A stretch of DNA of 64,000 nt. It comes from Variovorax sp. DXTD-1 (GTDB lineage: Bacteria > Pseudomonadota > Gammaproteobacteria > Burkholderiales > Burkholderiaceae_C). Shown piece after piece: positions 41,194 to 49,784 of the stretch (positions within the stretch are counted from its first letter, which is position 1; every line of letters begins with the position of its first letter). Position numbers and translations under genes: made by a program. The stretch is taken from positions 62,001-126,000 of the forward strand of contig NZ_RWKH01000013.1 of the NCBI RefSeq assembly GCF_003984625.1, in the 5' to 3' direction. The notes below the pieces were generated by a model that saw only the letters and a list, made by a program, of their open reading frames with translations, did no database searches and was not told the origin of the DNA.

Positions 41194-42552
41194 ATGGAGA
41201 CAAAGCAAGCCATGACCGCATCGAGCCCTTCTTTCGGCCCCACGCCCGATCCGCGCGAAGCACCGCGCGCCTTCCTCGAACATCTCTACCGCGTGGCGGT
41301 GGACCGCGCATTGCCGCTTTCCACCCTGGGTGCCCATCTGCCGAAACCGCCCAAGGGCCGCACGCTGGTGCTCGGCGCGGGCAAGGCAGGCGGCTCGATG
41401 GTGCAGGCGCTCGAAGCCCTGTGGCCGGGCGACGCGCCGCTGTCGGGCCTCGTCGTCACGCGCTACGACCACATTCCACCGCGGCCCGAAGGCGTGCCCG
41501 AGCGTATCGAACTCGTCGAAGCTGCGCACCCGGTGCCCGATGCGGCGGGGCAGCAGGCGGCGGAGCGCATCCTTGCGCTGACCCAAGGCCTTACGGCCGA
41601 CGACCTGGTGCTGTGCCTCATATCGGGCGGTGGCTCGTCGCTGCTGGTGCTGCCGGCCGAAGGCCTCACGCTGGAAGACAAGCAGCGCATCAACAAGCAA
41701 TTGCTCGACAGCGGCGCGCACATCGGCGAGATGAACTGCGTGCGCAAGCACCTTTCGCGCATCAAGGGCGGCCGGCTGGCCGCGGCCTGCGCGCCGGCGC
41801 GCGTGGTCACGCTCACCATCAGCGACGTGCCGGGCGACGATGCGGCCGTCATTGCGAGCGGCCCCACGGTTCCAGACGCCACCACCTGCGCCGAGGCGCT
41901 GGCCATCCTCGACCGCTACGGCATCGAGGTGCCGGCGCCGGTGCGCGCGCAACTCGAAAGCGGCGAACTCGAAACCCCGAAGCCGGGCGATGCGGTGTTC
42001 AACGGCCATGAAGTCCACATGATCGCCACGCCGCAGCAGTCGCTCGAAGCCGCGGCCAAGGCGGCGCGCGAGGCCGGCATCGAGGCGCACATCCTCAGCG
42101 ACGAAATCGAAGGCGAATCGCGAGAGGTCGGCAAGATGCACGCCGCGCTCGCACGGGCCGTGGCGAACCGCGGCCAGCCCTTTGCGCGGCCGTGCGTCAT
42201 TCTTTCGGGCGGCGAAACCACAGTGACCATCCGGCCGCGGCAGCCCGGGCAGGCCAAGGGCAGGGGCGGGCGTGCCGGCGAGCTTTGCATGGGCCTGGCC
42301 GGCGCGCTCATGGGCCAGCCGCAGGTGTGGGCGCTGGCGGCGGACACCGACGGTATCGACGGCGTGGAAGACAACGCGGGCGCCTTCGTCACGCCCGACA
42401 CGCTGGCGCGCGCGGCCACGGCCGGCCGCAAGCTGTCGGACCACCTGGACCGCAACGATGCGTACGGCTACTTCGACGCGATCGGCGACCTCTTCGTGAC
42501 CGGGCCCACGAACACCAACGTCAACGACTTTCGCGCGCTGCTGATCCTGTAG
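41194..42552 (+). CDS. Glycerate 2-kinase (MOFRL family, TtuD-like)
   Basis: A 452-residue glycerate kinase of the GckA/TtuD type, which phosphorylates D-glycerate at C2. Visible blocks are LVLGAGKAGGSMVQALE near residue 56, LCLISGGGSSLLVLP in the middle, EMNCVRKHLSRIKGGRLA, and the C-terminal MOFRL region WALAADTDGIDGVEDNAGAF. Another ATG seven residues in (41212) is possible. Glyoxylate from ureidoglycolate reaches glycerate through carboligase and reductase, so the position next to urate oxidase fits the end of purine use. The old annotation hydroxypyruvate reductase for such proteins is less likely. Confidence 0.9.
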   Translation: METKQAMTASSPSFGPTPDPREAPRAFLEHLYRVAVDRALPLSTLGAHLPKPPKGRTLVLGAGKAGGSMVQALEALWPGDAPLSGLVVTRYDHIPPRPEGVPERIELVEAAHPVPDAAGQQAAERILALTQGLTADDLVLCLISGGGSSLLVLPAEGLTLEDKQRINKQLLDSGAHIGEMNCVRKHLSRIKGGRLAAACAPARVVTLTISDVPGDDAAVIASGPTVPDATTCAEALAILDRYGIEVPAPVRAQLESGELETPKPGDAVFNGHEVHMIATPQQSLEAAAKAAREAGIEAHILSDEIEGESREVGKMHAALARAVANRGQPFARPCVILSGGETTVTIRPRQPGQAKGRGGRAGELCMGLAGALMGQPQVWALAADTDGIDGVEDNAGAFVTPDTLARAATAGRKLSDHLDRNDAYGYFDAIGDLFVTGPTNTNVNDFRALLIL

Positions 42553-42615
42553 CAGCAGGAGGGGCCGGTTTCCCGGCGCCTGCGGGCTTCGCGAACTCGG
42601 GTTAATCTATGCACC

Positions 42616-42634
42616 CGGCGGCAAATTGCCGCCG
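42616..42634. promoter_or_regulatory. Perfect palindrome upstream of semialdehyde dehydrogenase
   Basis: CGGCGGCAA and TTGCCGCCG are perfect 9-bp arms around a single A. It lies 92 bp before the dehydrogenase start and 63 bp after the glycerate kinase stop. No T-run follows, so it may be an operator or an RNA hairpin rather than a terminator. Confidence 0.4.
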
Positions 42635-42726
42635 CTGTCGCAAGCGCACCTGTCGGGTGCCGCGCCGCGCACCCCAGATTTTCCCCCTTTTTTCACCATC
42701 ATCCAGTCCCGAAGGAAAAGTTCGCC

Positions 42727-44169
42727 ATGACCGCCACCTACACCGACACCCGCCTGCTGATCGACAACGAATGGGTCGACGCCACCGGCGGCAAGACGCT
42801 GGACGTCGTGAACCCGGCCACCGGCAAGGCCATCGGCAAGGTGGCGCATGCGAGCATTGCCGACCTCGACCGTGCCCTGGCCGCCGCCCAGCGCGGCTTT
42901 GAAAAATGGCGCAACACGCCCGCCAATGAGCGCGCCGCCATCATGCGCCGCGCCGCCGGCCTGATCCGCGAACGCGCCCCTGAAATCGCCAAGCTGCTCA
43001 CGCAAGAGCAGGGCAAGCCGCTGGCCGAAGCCAAGGGCGAAACGCTGGCCGCCGCCGACATCATCGAATGGTTCGCCGACGAAGGCCGCCGCGTCTACGG
43101 CCGCATCGTGCCCTCGCGCAACCTGGCTGCACAGCAACTGGTGATCAAGGAGCCGCTCGGCCCCGTCGCCGCCTTCACGCCCTGGAACTTCCCCATCAAC
43201 CAGATCGTGCGCAAGCTCGGCGCCGCGCTGGCCACCGGCTGCTCGTTCCTGGTGAAGGCGCCCGAGGAAACCCCGGCATCCCCCGCCGCGCTGCTGCAGG
43301 CTTTTGTCGATGCCGGCATTCCGCCCGGCACGGTGGGCCTGGTGTTCGGCAACCCGGCCGAAATCTCGAACTACCTGATCTCGCACCCGATCATCCGCAA
43401 GGTGACCTTCACGGGCTCCACGCCCGTCGGCAAGCAGCTGGCCGCGCTGGCCGGCGCGCACATGAAGCGCGTCACCATGGAACTGGGCGGCCACGCACCG
43501 GTCATCGTCGCTGAAGACGCCGACGTCGCCCTGGCCGTCAAGGCCGCGGGCGCCGCCAAGTTCCGCAATGCAGGCCAGGTCTGCATTTCTCCCACCCGCT
43601 TCCTGGTGCACAACAGCCTGCGCGAAGAATTCGCCCGCACGCTGGTCAAGTACACCGAAGGCCTGAAGCTCGGCGACGGCCTCGCCGAAGGCACCACCCT
43701 CGGCCCGCTCGCCAACGCACGCCGCCTCACGGCCATGGCCCATGTGCTGGACGATGCGCGCAAGAAGGGCGCAACCATTGCAGCCGGCGGCGAACGCGTC
43801 GGCGACACGGGCAACTTCTTCGCCCCCACGGTGCTGACCGACGTGCCGCTCGATGCCGACGTGTTCAACAACGAGCCCTTCGGTCCCATCGCAGCGATCC
43901 GCGGTTTCGACACGCTCGAAGAAGCCATCACCGAAGCCAACCGCCTGCCGTTCGGCCTGGCCGGCTATGCGTTCACCAAGTCGATCAAGAACGCGCATCT
44001 GCTGAGCCAGCGGCTCGAACTCGGCATGCTGTGGATCAACCAGCCGGCCGCACCTTCGCCGGAAATGCCGTTCGGCGGCGTGAAGGATTCGGGCTACGGC
44101 TCCGAAGGCGGCCCCGAGGCGCTCGAGGCTTACCTGAACACCAAGGCTGTTTCGATCATGAGCATCTGA
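42727..44169 (+). CDS. NAD(P)-dependent succinate-semialdehyde dehydrogenase family
   Basis: A 480-residue aldehyde dehydrogenase of the GabD class. It has ITPWN-type NAD block as [18 protein letters not shown], the glutamate [13 protein letters not shown], the cysteine [16 protein letters not shown] and the C-terminal [17 protein letters not shown]. Related enzymes oxidise succinate or 2-oxoglutarate semialdehydes. It is monocistronic: a palindrome lies upstream and a UUCG-loop terminator follows 35 bp after the stop. Its link to the purine genes is only positional. Confidence 0.88.
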   Translation: MTATYTDTRLLIDNEWVDATGGKTLDVVNPATGKAIGKVAHASIADLDRALAAAQRGFEKWRNTPANERAAIMRRAAGLIRERAPEIAKLLTQEQGKPLAEAKGETLAAADIIEWFADEGRRVYGRIVPSRNLAAQQLVIKEPLGPVAAFTPWNFPINQIVRKLGAALATGCSFLVKAPEETPASPAALLQAFVDAGIPPGTVGLVFGNPAEISNYLISHPIIRKVTFTGSTPVGKQLAALAGAHMKRVTMELGGHAPVIVAEDADVALAVKAAGAAKFRNAGQVCISPTRFLVHNSLREEFARTLVKYTEGLKLGDGLAEGTTLGPLANARRLTAMAHVLDDARKKGATIAAGGERVGDTGNFFAPTVLTDVPLDADVFNNEPFGPIAAIRGFDTLEEAITEANRLPFGLAGYAFTKSIKNAHLLSQRLELGMLWINQPAAPSPEMPFGGVKDSGYGSEGGPEALEAYLNTKAVSIMSI

Positions 44170-44204
44170 GCGGTTCGCTCAGATCGCCCAGGTTTTTTTG
44201 TAAG

Positions 44205-44235
44205 GCGGCATCGCTTCGGCGGTGCCGCTTTTTTT
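44205..44235 (+). terminator. Rho-independent terminator with UUCG tetraloop
   Basis: GCGGCATCGC (44205-44214), loop TTCG, then GCGGTGCCGC (44219-44228) pair over ten bases with one G-T wobble. Seven T residues follow (44229-44235). It ends the semialdehyde dehydrogenase transcript. Confidence 0.92.
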
Positions 44236-44269
44236 GTGCTGTCGTTGTTCAGGGCGGCGCACCCGCCGA

Positions 44270-44487
44270 CGGGGTACCTTGCTCCGCGAATGTCCCCCGG
44301 CCTGCGGCCTCCTCCTTTATTTCGCTGCGCAAGGCACCCCGCCAGCGGGTGCGATGCAAAGAGCGGTCGTTGATCAGCGAAGCACCAGCAGCGTGCCCAA
44401 GTGCACAGGGCATCGGGTGCTCCGCGCAGCGAAATAAAGGAGGAGGGGCGCAGCCCCGGGGGACATTCGCGGAGGGGAGTACCCGGT
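44270..44487. repeat. 218-bp imperfect inverted-repeat element
   Basis: Two ~70-bp arms face each other across a ~85-bp loop. Perfectly matching parts are CTCCGCGAATGTCCCCCGG (44282-44300, complement at 44456-44474) and the 22 bases 44309-44330, whose complement is 44424-44445 and which contains CCTTTATTTCGC. Together with the outer GGGGTAC/GTACCC ends the arms match at roughly nine bases in ten. No protein gene can be supported inside, though several frames are open on both strands. The size and palindromic form suggest a dispersed non-coding element of the REP or MITE kind (inference). Confidence 0.75.
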
Positions 44488-44536
44488 GGCCTTTGCACAA
44501 GCCCTGAACTGCAGCACCCGGAACAGCGCCAAAAAA

Positions 44537-47263
44537 TCACTGCCACCCATACCGCCGCGCATACCACCCCTTGACCGCCTGCGTCAGCGTCGCATACCCA
44601 GCCAGCATCACCGCCAGCCACGGAAAGTAAGCCAGCGGAAGCGCCTGCAGCCTGAAGTAGTGTGCGAACCGACCCATTGGCAGCCAGATGCCCGCTGCGG
44701 CGATGGCGGCGCCCATTGCCAGCAGCGGCCATGCGGCGCGGCTCTGCAGGAACGGGATCTTTCGCGTGCGGATCAGGTGCACGATCAGCGTCTGCGACAG
44801 CAGACCTTCGACGAACCAGCCCGACTGGAACAAGGTCTGGTGAGCAACAGTGTTGGCCGAGAACACGAACCACATCACTGCGTAGGTCAGGATGTCGAAC
44901 ACCGAACTCAGCGGCCCGAAGAACACCATGAACCGGCCCAGGTCTGCCGGGTTCCAGCTCTGTGGCTTGCGCAAGAATTCCGGGTCGACGTTATCGAACG
45001 GAATCGCGATCTGCGACACGTCGTACAGCAGGTTCTGCACCAGCAAGTGCAGCGGCAGCATCGGCAAGAAGGGCAAGAATGCGCTCGCCACCAGCACCGA
45101 GAACACATTGCCGAAATTCGAGCTCGCCGTGAGCTTGATGTACTTGAGCATGTTGGCGAACGTGCGGCGCCCCTCGATCACGCCCTGCTCCAGCACCATC
45201 AGGCTCTTCTCCAGCAGGATGATGTCCGCCGATTCCTTGGCCACGTCCACCGCGCCGTCCACCGAAATGCCGATGTCCGCCGCACGCAGCGCAGGCGCAT
45301 CGTTGATGCCGTCGCCCATGAAGCCGACCACATGCCCGTTTGCATGCAGCGCGTGCACGATGCGCTCCTTGTGCGCCGGCGTGAGCTTGGCGAACACCTG
45401 GTGCTGCTCGACCAGCTTGCGCAACCCCGCGTCGTCCAGCGCCTCGATCTCGCGGCCGAGCACCACATGGCCGGCCTCGATGCCCACGTCGCCGCAAACC
45501 TTGCGCGCAACCAGTTCGTTGTCGCCCGTGAGCACCTTCACCGCCACGCCATGCTCGGCCAATGCTCGCAGCGCAGGCGCGGTCGATTCCTTCGGCGGAT
45601 CCAGGAAAGCGACGTACCCCAGCAGCGTGAGCCCTGATTCATCGGCCACGCCGTAGGCAGGCTTGCGGGCGTCGGCTCTCAGTGCACGGCTGGCAACGGC
45701 CACCACGCGCAGCCCTTGCGCGTTCAGCTCCGATGCCACGCGGTGGATGCTCGCCAGCAAATCACTGTCGAGCGCAAGCACTTCCGCGCCGCGCTCGACC
45801 GCGGTGCACACCGAAAGAATTTCTTCCAGCGCACCCTTGCAGATCAGCAGGTGCTCGCTGCCACCGTTCTCCACCACCACCGACATGCGGCGGCGCGAAA
45901 AGTCGAACGGCACTTCGTCGATCTTGCGCCAGGCCGTCTGCAGGCGGGTCTCGGGCTGCATCTCGGCGTGGTTCAGCACGGCCTTGTCGAGCAGGTTCTT
46001 GAGACCCGTCTGATGAGAGCTGTTCAGGTAGGCCAGTTGCAGCACGCGGTTCGAGGCCTCCCCCCAGGCGTTGGTATGGCGCTCCAGCACGATGCGGTCC
46101 TGCGTCAGCGTGCCGGTCTTGTCCGTGCACAGCACGTCCATGGTGCCGAAGTTGTGAATCGCCTCGAGCCGCTTCACGATCACTTTCTGGCGCGACATCA
46201 CCACCGCGCCCTTGGCCAGCGTGGCGGTCACGATCATCGGCAGCATCTCGGGCGTGAGGCCGACGGCAATGGAGAGTGCGAATAGCGCCGCCTCCCACCA
46301 GTCGCCCTTGGAGAGGCCGTTGATCACCAGCACCAGCGGCGCCATCACCAGCATGAAGCGGATCAGCACCCAGCTCACGCGGTTGATGCCGGCCTGGAAC
46401 GCGCTCGTGCCCTGGTCGGCCGCGGCCACGCGCTGCGCGAGCGCGCCGAAGAAGGTGCGGTTGCCGGTGTGCACGATCAGCGCGGTGGCGGTGCCGCTGA
46501 TCACGCTGGTGCCCATGAACAGAAGGTTCTCGCGCTCCAGCACGCCGGCTTCGGGGCTGCCCCGGTCGGTGGCGGGAAATTTTTCGACCGGCATGGCTTC
46601 GCCCGTCAGCGCGGACTGGCTGATGAACAGGTCCTTGGCGCCCAGCAGGCGGCAGTCGGCCGGAATCATGTCGCCGGCCGAAAGCGCGATCACGTCGCCC
46701 GGCACCAAGTCGCGCATCGGCACTTCGACGCGCGGCGCGCTCGCGGCGCCGGGGGCCGGCCGCAGCACGGTGGCGGTGTTGCTCACCATGGCCTTGAGCC
46801 GCTCGGCCGCCTTGTTGGAGCGCGACTCCTGCAGAAAGCGCAGTACTGTCGACAGCCCCACCATGCTGCCGATCACGAGCGCGGCCTTCATGTCCTCGGT
46901 CACGTACGAAACCAGCGCCAGCACCGTGAGCAGCAGGTTGAACGGATTGCGGTAGCACTGCCACAGGTGCGTCCACCACGGCAGCGGCTGCTCGTGGCGC
47001 ACCTCGTTGCCGCCAAGGCGCTTGCGCAGCGCCTGTGCCTGGTCTTCGCCCAGGCCCTGGGGCGAACTGCCGAGCGCTGCGAGCAACTCGCCGGCATCGG
47101 CATGCGATGCGGCGGCCAGCGCCTTTGCAATGTCGGTCGGCATGGCGGCGGAGGCTACGCCGGCGGGCTTCGAGCCCAGCATGGTTTGCCAGCGCTCGAA
47201 GTGATGCAGCATGCGGCGGCTGCGCAGGAAGCTCTCGAAAACGGACTTCAGGACGTTCTTCAT
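44537..47263 (-). CDS. mgtA: Magnesium-translocating P-type ATPase (MgtA)
   Basis: A 908-residue P3B-type ATPase that imports Mg2+. Features in order: N-terminal cytoplasmic domain, first membrane pairs around residues 105-140, actuator loop with LTGEAMP at 219-225, the M4 signature VGLTPEMLP at 334-342, the phosphorylation site DKTGTLT at 381-387, nucleotide-binding part, the hinge MGDGINDAPALRAADIG and six C-terminal helices. AAGGA sits 8 bp before the ATG at 47263, which fixes the start. Two small ORFs with strong ribosome sites precede it on the same strand. Regulation by Mg2+ through that leader is probable. Confidence 0.94.
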   Translation of the reverse strand: MKNVLKSVFESFLRSRRMLHHFERWQTMLGSKPAGVASAAMPTDIAKALAAASHADAGELLAALGSSPQGLGEDQAQALRKRLGGNEVRHEQPLPWWTHLWQCYRNPFNLLLTVLALVSYVTEDMKAALVIGSMVGLSTVLRFLQESRSNKAAERLKAMVSNTATVLRPAPGAASAPRVEVPMRDLVPGDVIALSAGDMIPADCRLLGAKDLFISQSALTGEAMPVEKFPATDRGSPEAGVLERENLLFMGTSVISGTATALIVHTGNRTFFGALAQRVAAADQGTSAFQAGINRVSWVLIRFMLVMAPLVLVINGLSKGDWWEAALFALSIAVGLTPEMLPMIVTATLAKGAVVMSRQKVIVKRLEAIHNFGTMDVLCTDKTGTLTQDRIVLERHTNAWGEASNRVLQLAYLNSSHQTGLKNLLDKAVLNHAEMQPETRLQTAWRKIDEVPFDFSRRRMSVVVENGGSEHLLICKGALEEILSVCTAVERGAEVLALDSDLLASIHRVASELNAQGLRVVAVASRALRADARKPAYGVADESGLTLLGYVAFLDPPKESTAPALRALAEHGVAVKVLTGDNELVARKVCGDVGIEAGHVVLGREIEALDDAGLRKLVEQHQVFAKLTPAHKERIVHALHANGHVVGFMGDGINDAPALRAADIGISVDGAVDVAKESADIILLEKSLMVLEQGVIEGRRTFANMLKYIKLTASSNFGNVFSVLVASAFLPFLPMLPLHLLVQNLLYDVSQIAIPFDNVDPEFLRKPQSWNPADLGRFMVFFGPLSSVFDILTYAVMWFVFSANTVAHQTLFQSGWFVEGLLSQTLIVHLIRTRKIPFLQSRAAWPLLAMGAAIAAAGIWLPMGRFAHYFRLQALPLAYFPWLAVMLAGYATLTQAVKGWYARRYGWQ

Positions 47264-47280
47264 TCTTTTTTCCTTCACGG

Positions 47281-47310
47281 CGCGGGCCGCGAAGGGAAGA
47301 ACCTCCCGCG
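47281..47310 (-). promoter_or_regulatory. Hairpin between leader ORF and mgtA
   Basis: CGCGGG (47281-47286) and CCCGCG (47305-47310) are perfect inverted arms, with GGAAGAACC-type inner pairing possible. It starts 17 bp upstream of the mgtA ATG and ends 5 bp from the stop of the 34-codon leader ORF. A ribosome on that ORF would alter this fold (inference). Confidence 0.45.
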
Positions 47311-47314
47311 TCAA

Positions 47315-47419
47315 TCAGGCGTGGGAATCCCCTTGCGGCGCGATGCGCTGCAAACTGTTGTTATCGATGGGTCGGAACATGGGCGGCGCGCAGGGGCGCC
47401 AATGAGAAGCGGGGTCCAT
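47315..47419 (-). CDS. 34-residue proline-rich leader peptide upstream of mgtA
   Basis: A short ORF with a perfect Shine-Dalgarno sequence (AAGGAGG, 6 bp before the ATG at 47419). It starts MDPASHWRPCAPPMFRPIDN and ends PQGDSHA, with six prolines in 34 residues. It stops 51 bp before mgtA. In Salmonella a proline-rich 17-codon ORF in the mgtA leader senses proline and Mg2+; the position and composition here are similar although the sequence is not. It may be translated as a sensor rather than for the peptide itself (inference). Confidence 0.5.
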   Translation of the reverse strand: MDPASHWRPCAPPMFRPIDNNSLQRIAPQGDSHA

Positions 47420-47466
47420 GGAAGGCCTCCTTGTTTCGTGCGTGCCGGGCTGTGCGGTGCGGCGCT

Positions 47467-47673
47467 TCAGCGTTGCGTGGTGCGGGAGGGTTGCTCCAGC
47501 AGCAGGAAGAAGCTGCGGATGCGCCGCGTGGTCCAGAGCGCGGCGGCGCGGTCCAGCATCTCGTTGTCGAGGTCCTGCCTGCTGGCCGCTCCGCGCGCAG
47601 GAACGTGCGCCGACGGGCGAGCGGCGTCCTGCACCGGCTGCGGGTGCTGCTGACGAGATTGGAATTGACGCAT
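47467..47673 (-). CDS. 68-residue small protein upstream of mgtA leader
   Basis: A small ORF with AAGGAG 7 bp before the ATG at 47673. The sequence begins MRQFQSRQQHPQPVQDAARP and has a second half DLDNEMLDRAAALWTTRRIR followed by FFLLLEQPSRTTQR. The first half is low-complexity and Gln/Pro-rich; the second looks like an amphipathic helix. No family was recognised. It precedes the 34-codon ORF by 47 bp and mgtA on the same strand. It could be a small protein gene or another leader element. Confidence 0.5.
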   Translation of the reverse strand: MRQFQSRQQHPQPVQDAARPSAHVPARGAASRQDLDNEMLDRAAALWTTRRIRSFFLLLEQPSRTTQR

Positions 47674-48031
47674 GGCAAGGCTCCTTCGCGGTGAAGGGCC
47701 TCGCGCACGGACGCACGCAAGCTGACTGAAAAAGTCAGTGACACAGAACGGCGGGATTCGGAAGGGGAGAACCGCTGGCCAGATTGGCGAACGGGTCACG
47801 CTGCGTGCACGGCGGCCGCAGCGCAAGAGAGCCTGCGCTAGAGGGCCGGATGTGTCACGCCTGCCGAGGCACGCGTCTTGTCACTGATCCAACTGGCACT
47901 GTCCACGCACGAGGCTCCGAAGTGAAGATCTTGCGATTGTTGCACTGCGTCATGAGTCGCGTCAACCCTTGGCGGCATATTCCGCGCCGCCAGCACGGTG
48001 GCTCCGGCGGTGCGGGAGCGGCCTGCTGGCT
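47674..48031. other. Upstream region of the mgtA unit
   Basis: About 360 bp between the first small ORF and the lipoprotein gene. It must hold the mgtA promoter. A small hairpin (CTGACT at 47722-47727 and AGTCAG at 47733-47738 with an A-rich loop) is present. No other gene was found, and no recognisable PhoP box could be confirmed by eye. Confidence 0.45.
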
Positions 48032-48244
48032 TCAGTCCGCGATGCACTGGAACAGCACGCCCGATTCGGCCGGCGCCCTGCCGAGCCACTTGGGCGTTGC
48101 ATTGCGTGCGCTGCAGTAGTCGGTGGCCTGCACATAGGTAACGGCGCGCAGCACGCCGTCGCGGAACGGCACCACCTGGTTGGGAGGCGAGGAGCAGCCG
48201 GTGACGACAAGCAAGGCGAGCGGGAAAAGGAGGTGCCGGTTCAT
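48032..48244 (-). CDS. Small lipoprotein of unknown function
   Basis: A 70-residue protein with a lipoprotein signal; the lipobox ends at C17 (VVTGCSS). The mature part of about 53 residues contains a Cys pair (TDYCSARN and VLFQCIAD) and VVPFRDGVLRAVTYVQATD. No family was recognised. It follows the thioesterase by 62 bp on the same strand and may be the last gene of that long unit. Confidence 0.7.
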   Translation of the reverse strand: MNRHLLFPLALLVVTGCSSPPNQVVPFRDGVLRAVTYVQATDYCSARNATPKWLGRAPAESGVLFQCIAD

Positions 48245-48306
48245 CCGGCCATTCTAAGTAAGAGAGAGTAAGAGCAGGCGCTTCGCCGCCCGGCGGCGCG
48301 GCGCAC

Positions 48307-48726
48307 TTATTCGCACAGCGCGCGAATTTCCGGCGGAATCGGCACCGCGCGGATGCCGCCGCCCTCGCGCCTGGCCGCAAAGATGCGCACTTCCTCGCAC
48401 TCGAGAATCAGCTCGCCGCCCCGCGCCACGCGGTAGGTCTGCACAAAGCTCTTGTCGCGCCACTCGGCAACGCGCACCGCAATGTGCAGCGTGTCGCCGT
48501 AGCTCGCCGCCTTGACGAAGCGCGTGTGCGTGTCGACCAGGGGCGTGCCGATCACGCCGAGCGTTCTGGTGGTTTCTTCCCAGCGCGGCACGCCGCATTC
48601 CGCAAAGAAGTGACGCGAGGCCGCATCGATCCAGCGGAAGAAGTTGGGAAACCAGACGATGCCGGCCGGGTCGCAGTCGCCGAACTCGACGCGCGCGGTG
48701 TAGGTGATTTCTTTGCTGCTGCTCAT
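48307..48726 (-). CDS. Acyl-CoA thioesterase, 4-hydroxybenzoyl-CoA thioesterase type
   Basis: A 139-residue hot-dog-fold thioesterase. The catalytic aspartate is in the motif FGDCDPAGIVWFPNFFRW, the classical D-x-x-G-I-V pattern of 4-hydroxybenzoyl-CoA thioesterases, which hydrolyse aromatic and short acyl-CoAs. It starts 21 bp after the Bug receptor stop in an operon with an aryl-pyruvate oxidoreductase. That neighbour makes arylacetyl-CoAs, so this enzyme may release the free arylacetate (inference). Confidence 0.88.
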   Translation of the reverse strand: MSSSKEITYTARVEFGDCDPAGIVWFPNFFRWIDAASRHFFAECGVPRWEETTRTLGVIGTPLVDTHTRFVKAASYGDTLHIAVRVAEWRDKSFVQTYRVARGGELILECEEVRIFAARREGGGIRAVPIPPEIRALCE

Positions 48727-48747
48727 CTGTTCATTGTCGCGGTGTGC

Positions 48748-49749
48748 TCAGTCGGCAACGATTTTCCGTTCGCGGATCAGCGCGCCGAAGCGCTGCGAAT
48801 CGGCCGCGGCGCGCTGCTGGAACTCGGCCGGCGAGCCCGGCAAGGCTTCGCCGCCCAGTGCGGCAATGCGCTCCTTCACGGCCGGCAGCGCGAGCGCGCG
48901 GTTGATCTGCGTGTTGAGCTGCGCCACCACTTCGGGCGGCGTGCCCGCCGGCGCGTAGAAGCCGAACACCGTGTCGGCGTCGAAGCCGCGCAACCCGGCC
49001 TCGTCGAGCGTGGGCACGTCGGGAAACTGCGGCGACCGGTGGGGGCTGCCCACCGCCAGCAGCCGGAGCTTGCCGGCGCGCACCTGTTGCAGGCCGATGC
49101 CTGGATCGAACGCATAGTCGATCTGCCCCGCGAGCAAATCCTGCAGCGCGGGCGCCGCGCCGCGGTAGGGCACATGCAGCGCGAAGACGCCGGCCTGGCT
49201 CTTGAACATTTCGCCCGCCAAGTGCGGCGAGCTGCCGTTGCCCGGTGAGCCGTACGAGAGCTTGCCCGGGTTGGCCTTGAGGTACGAGATGAACTCGCGC
49301 ACGTTGGTGGGCGGCAGCGAAGGCTTGGCCACCAGAAAGACAAGCACGCGCGCGGCGGCGGCCACCGGTACCAGGTCCTTGGCCGGGTCGAAGCTCATGC
49401 GCGAATACAGGTGCGGGTTGACCGACACCATGCCGCCCGAACTCATGAGCAGCGTGTAGCCGTCGGCCGGCGCGCGCGCCACCGACTCGCCGCCGACGTT
49501 GCCGTTGGCACCGGCGCGGTTCTCGATGACCACGGGTTGCTTCAGCGACTCCTGCAGCGGCTGCGAAACCGCGCGCGCTATCTGGTCCGCGGCGCCGCCT
49601 GGCGGAAAGTTGACGACGACCTTGATCGGCTTGGCGGGCCATGCGCCGGGTTGCGCCTGGGCATGCGTCTGCGCATGCGTGCAGGCCAGCAGCGCGCCGG
49701 CGGCGGTCAAAAGAAGGCGGCGTCGCCAGGGAAGGGCGGAATGGGGCAT
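48748..49749 (-). CDS. Bug-family tripartite-tricarboxylate periplasmic receptor
   Basis: A 333-residue periplasmic binding protein of the Bug/TctC type common in betaproteobacteria. A signal peptide ends near residue 33 (QPGAWPAKPIKV marks the mature start). Family blocks are VVNFPPGGAADQIARAVSQPL, ENRAGANGNVGGESVARAPA and KLSYGSPGNGSSPHLAGEMF (written in part). Bug receptors bind carboxylates; no TctA/TctB permease is adjacent. The gene follows IorB by 35 bp and precedes the thioesterase by 21 bp. Confidence 0.9.
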   Translation of the reverse strand: MPHSALPWRRRLLLTAAGALLACTHAQTHAQAQPGAWPAKPIKVVVNFPPGGAADQIARAVSQPLQESLKQPVVIENRAGANGNVGGESVARAPADGYTLLMSSGGMVSVNPHLYSRMSFDPAKDLVPVAAAARVLVFLVAKPSLPPTNVREFISYLKANPGKLSYGSPGNGSSPHLAGEMFKSQAGVFALHVPYRGAAPALQDLLAGQIDYAFDPGIGLQQVRAGKLRLLAVGSPHRSPQFPDVPTLDEAGLRGFDADTVFGFYAPAGTPPEVVAQLNTQINRALALPAVKERIAALGGEALPGSPAEFQQRAAADSQRFGALIRERKIVAD

Positions 49750-49784
49750 GGTGTTATGTCTCCTTGGTTGTTATGAAAATCGCA

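Noticed and set aside
44249..44562. Short protein genes within the inverted-repeat element
   Set aside because: Frames are open on both strands only because of base composition and palindromic symmetry; none has a ribosome site or known domain.
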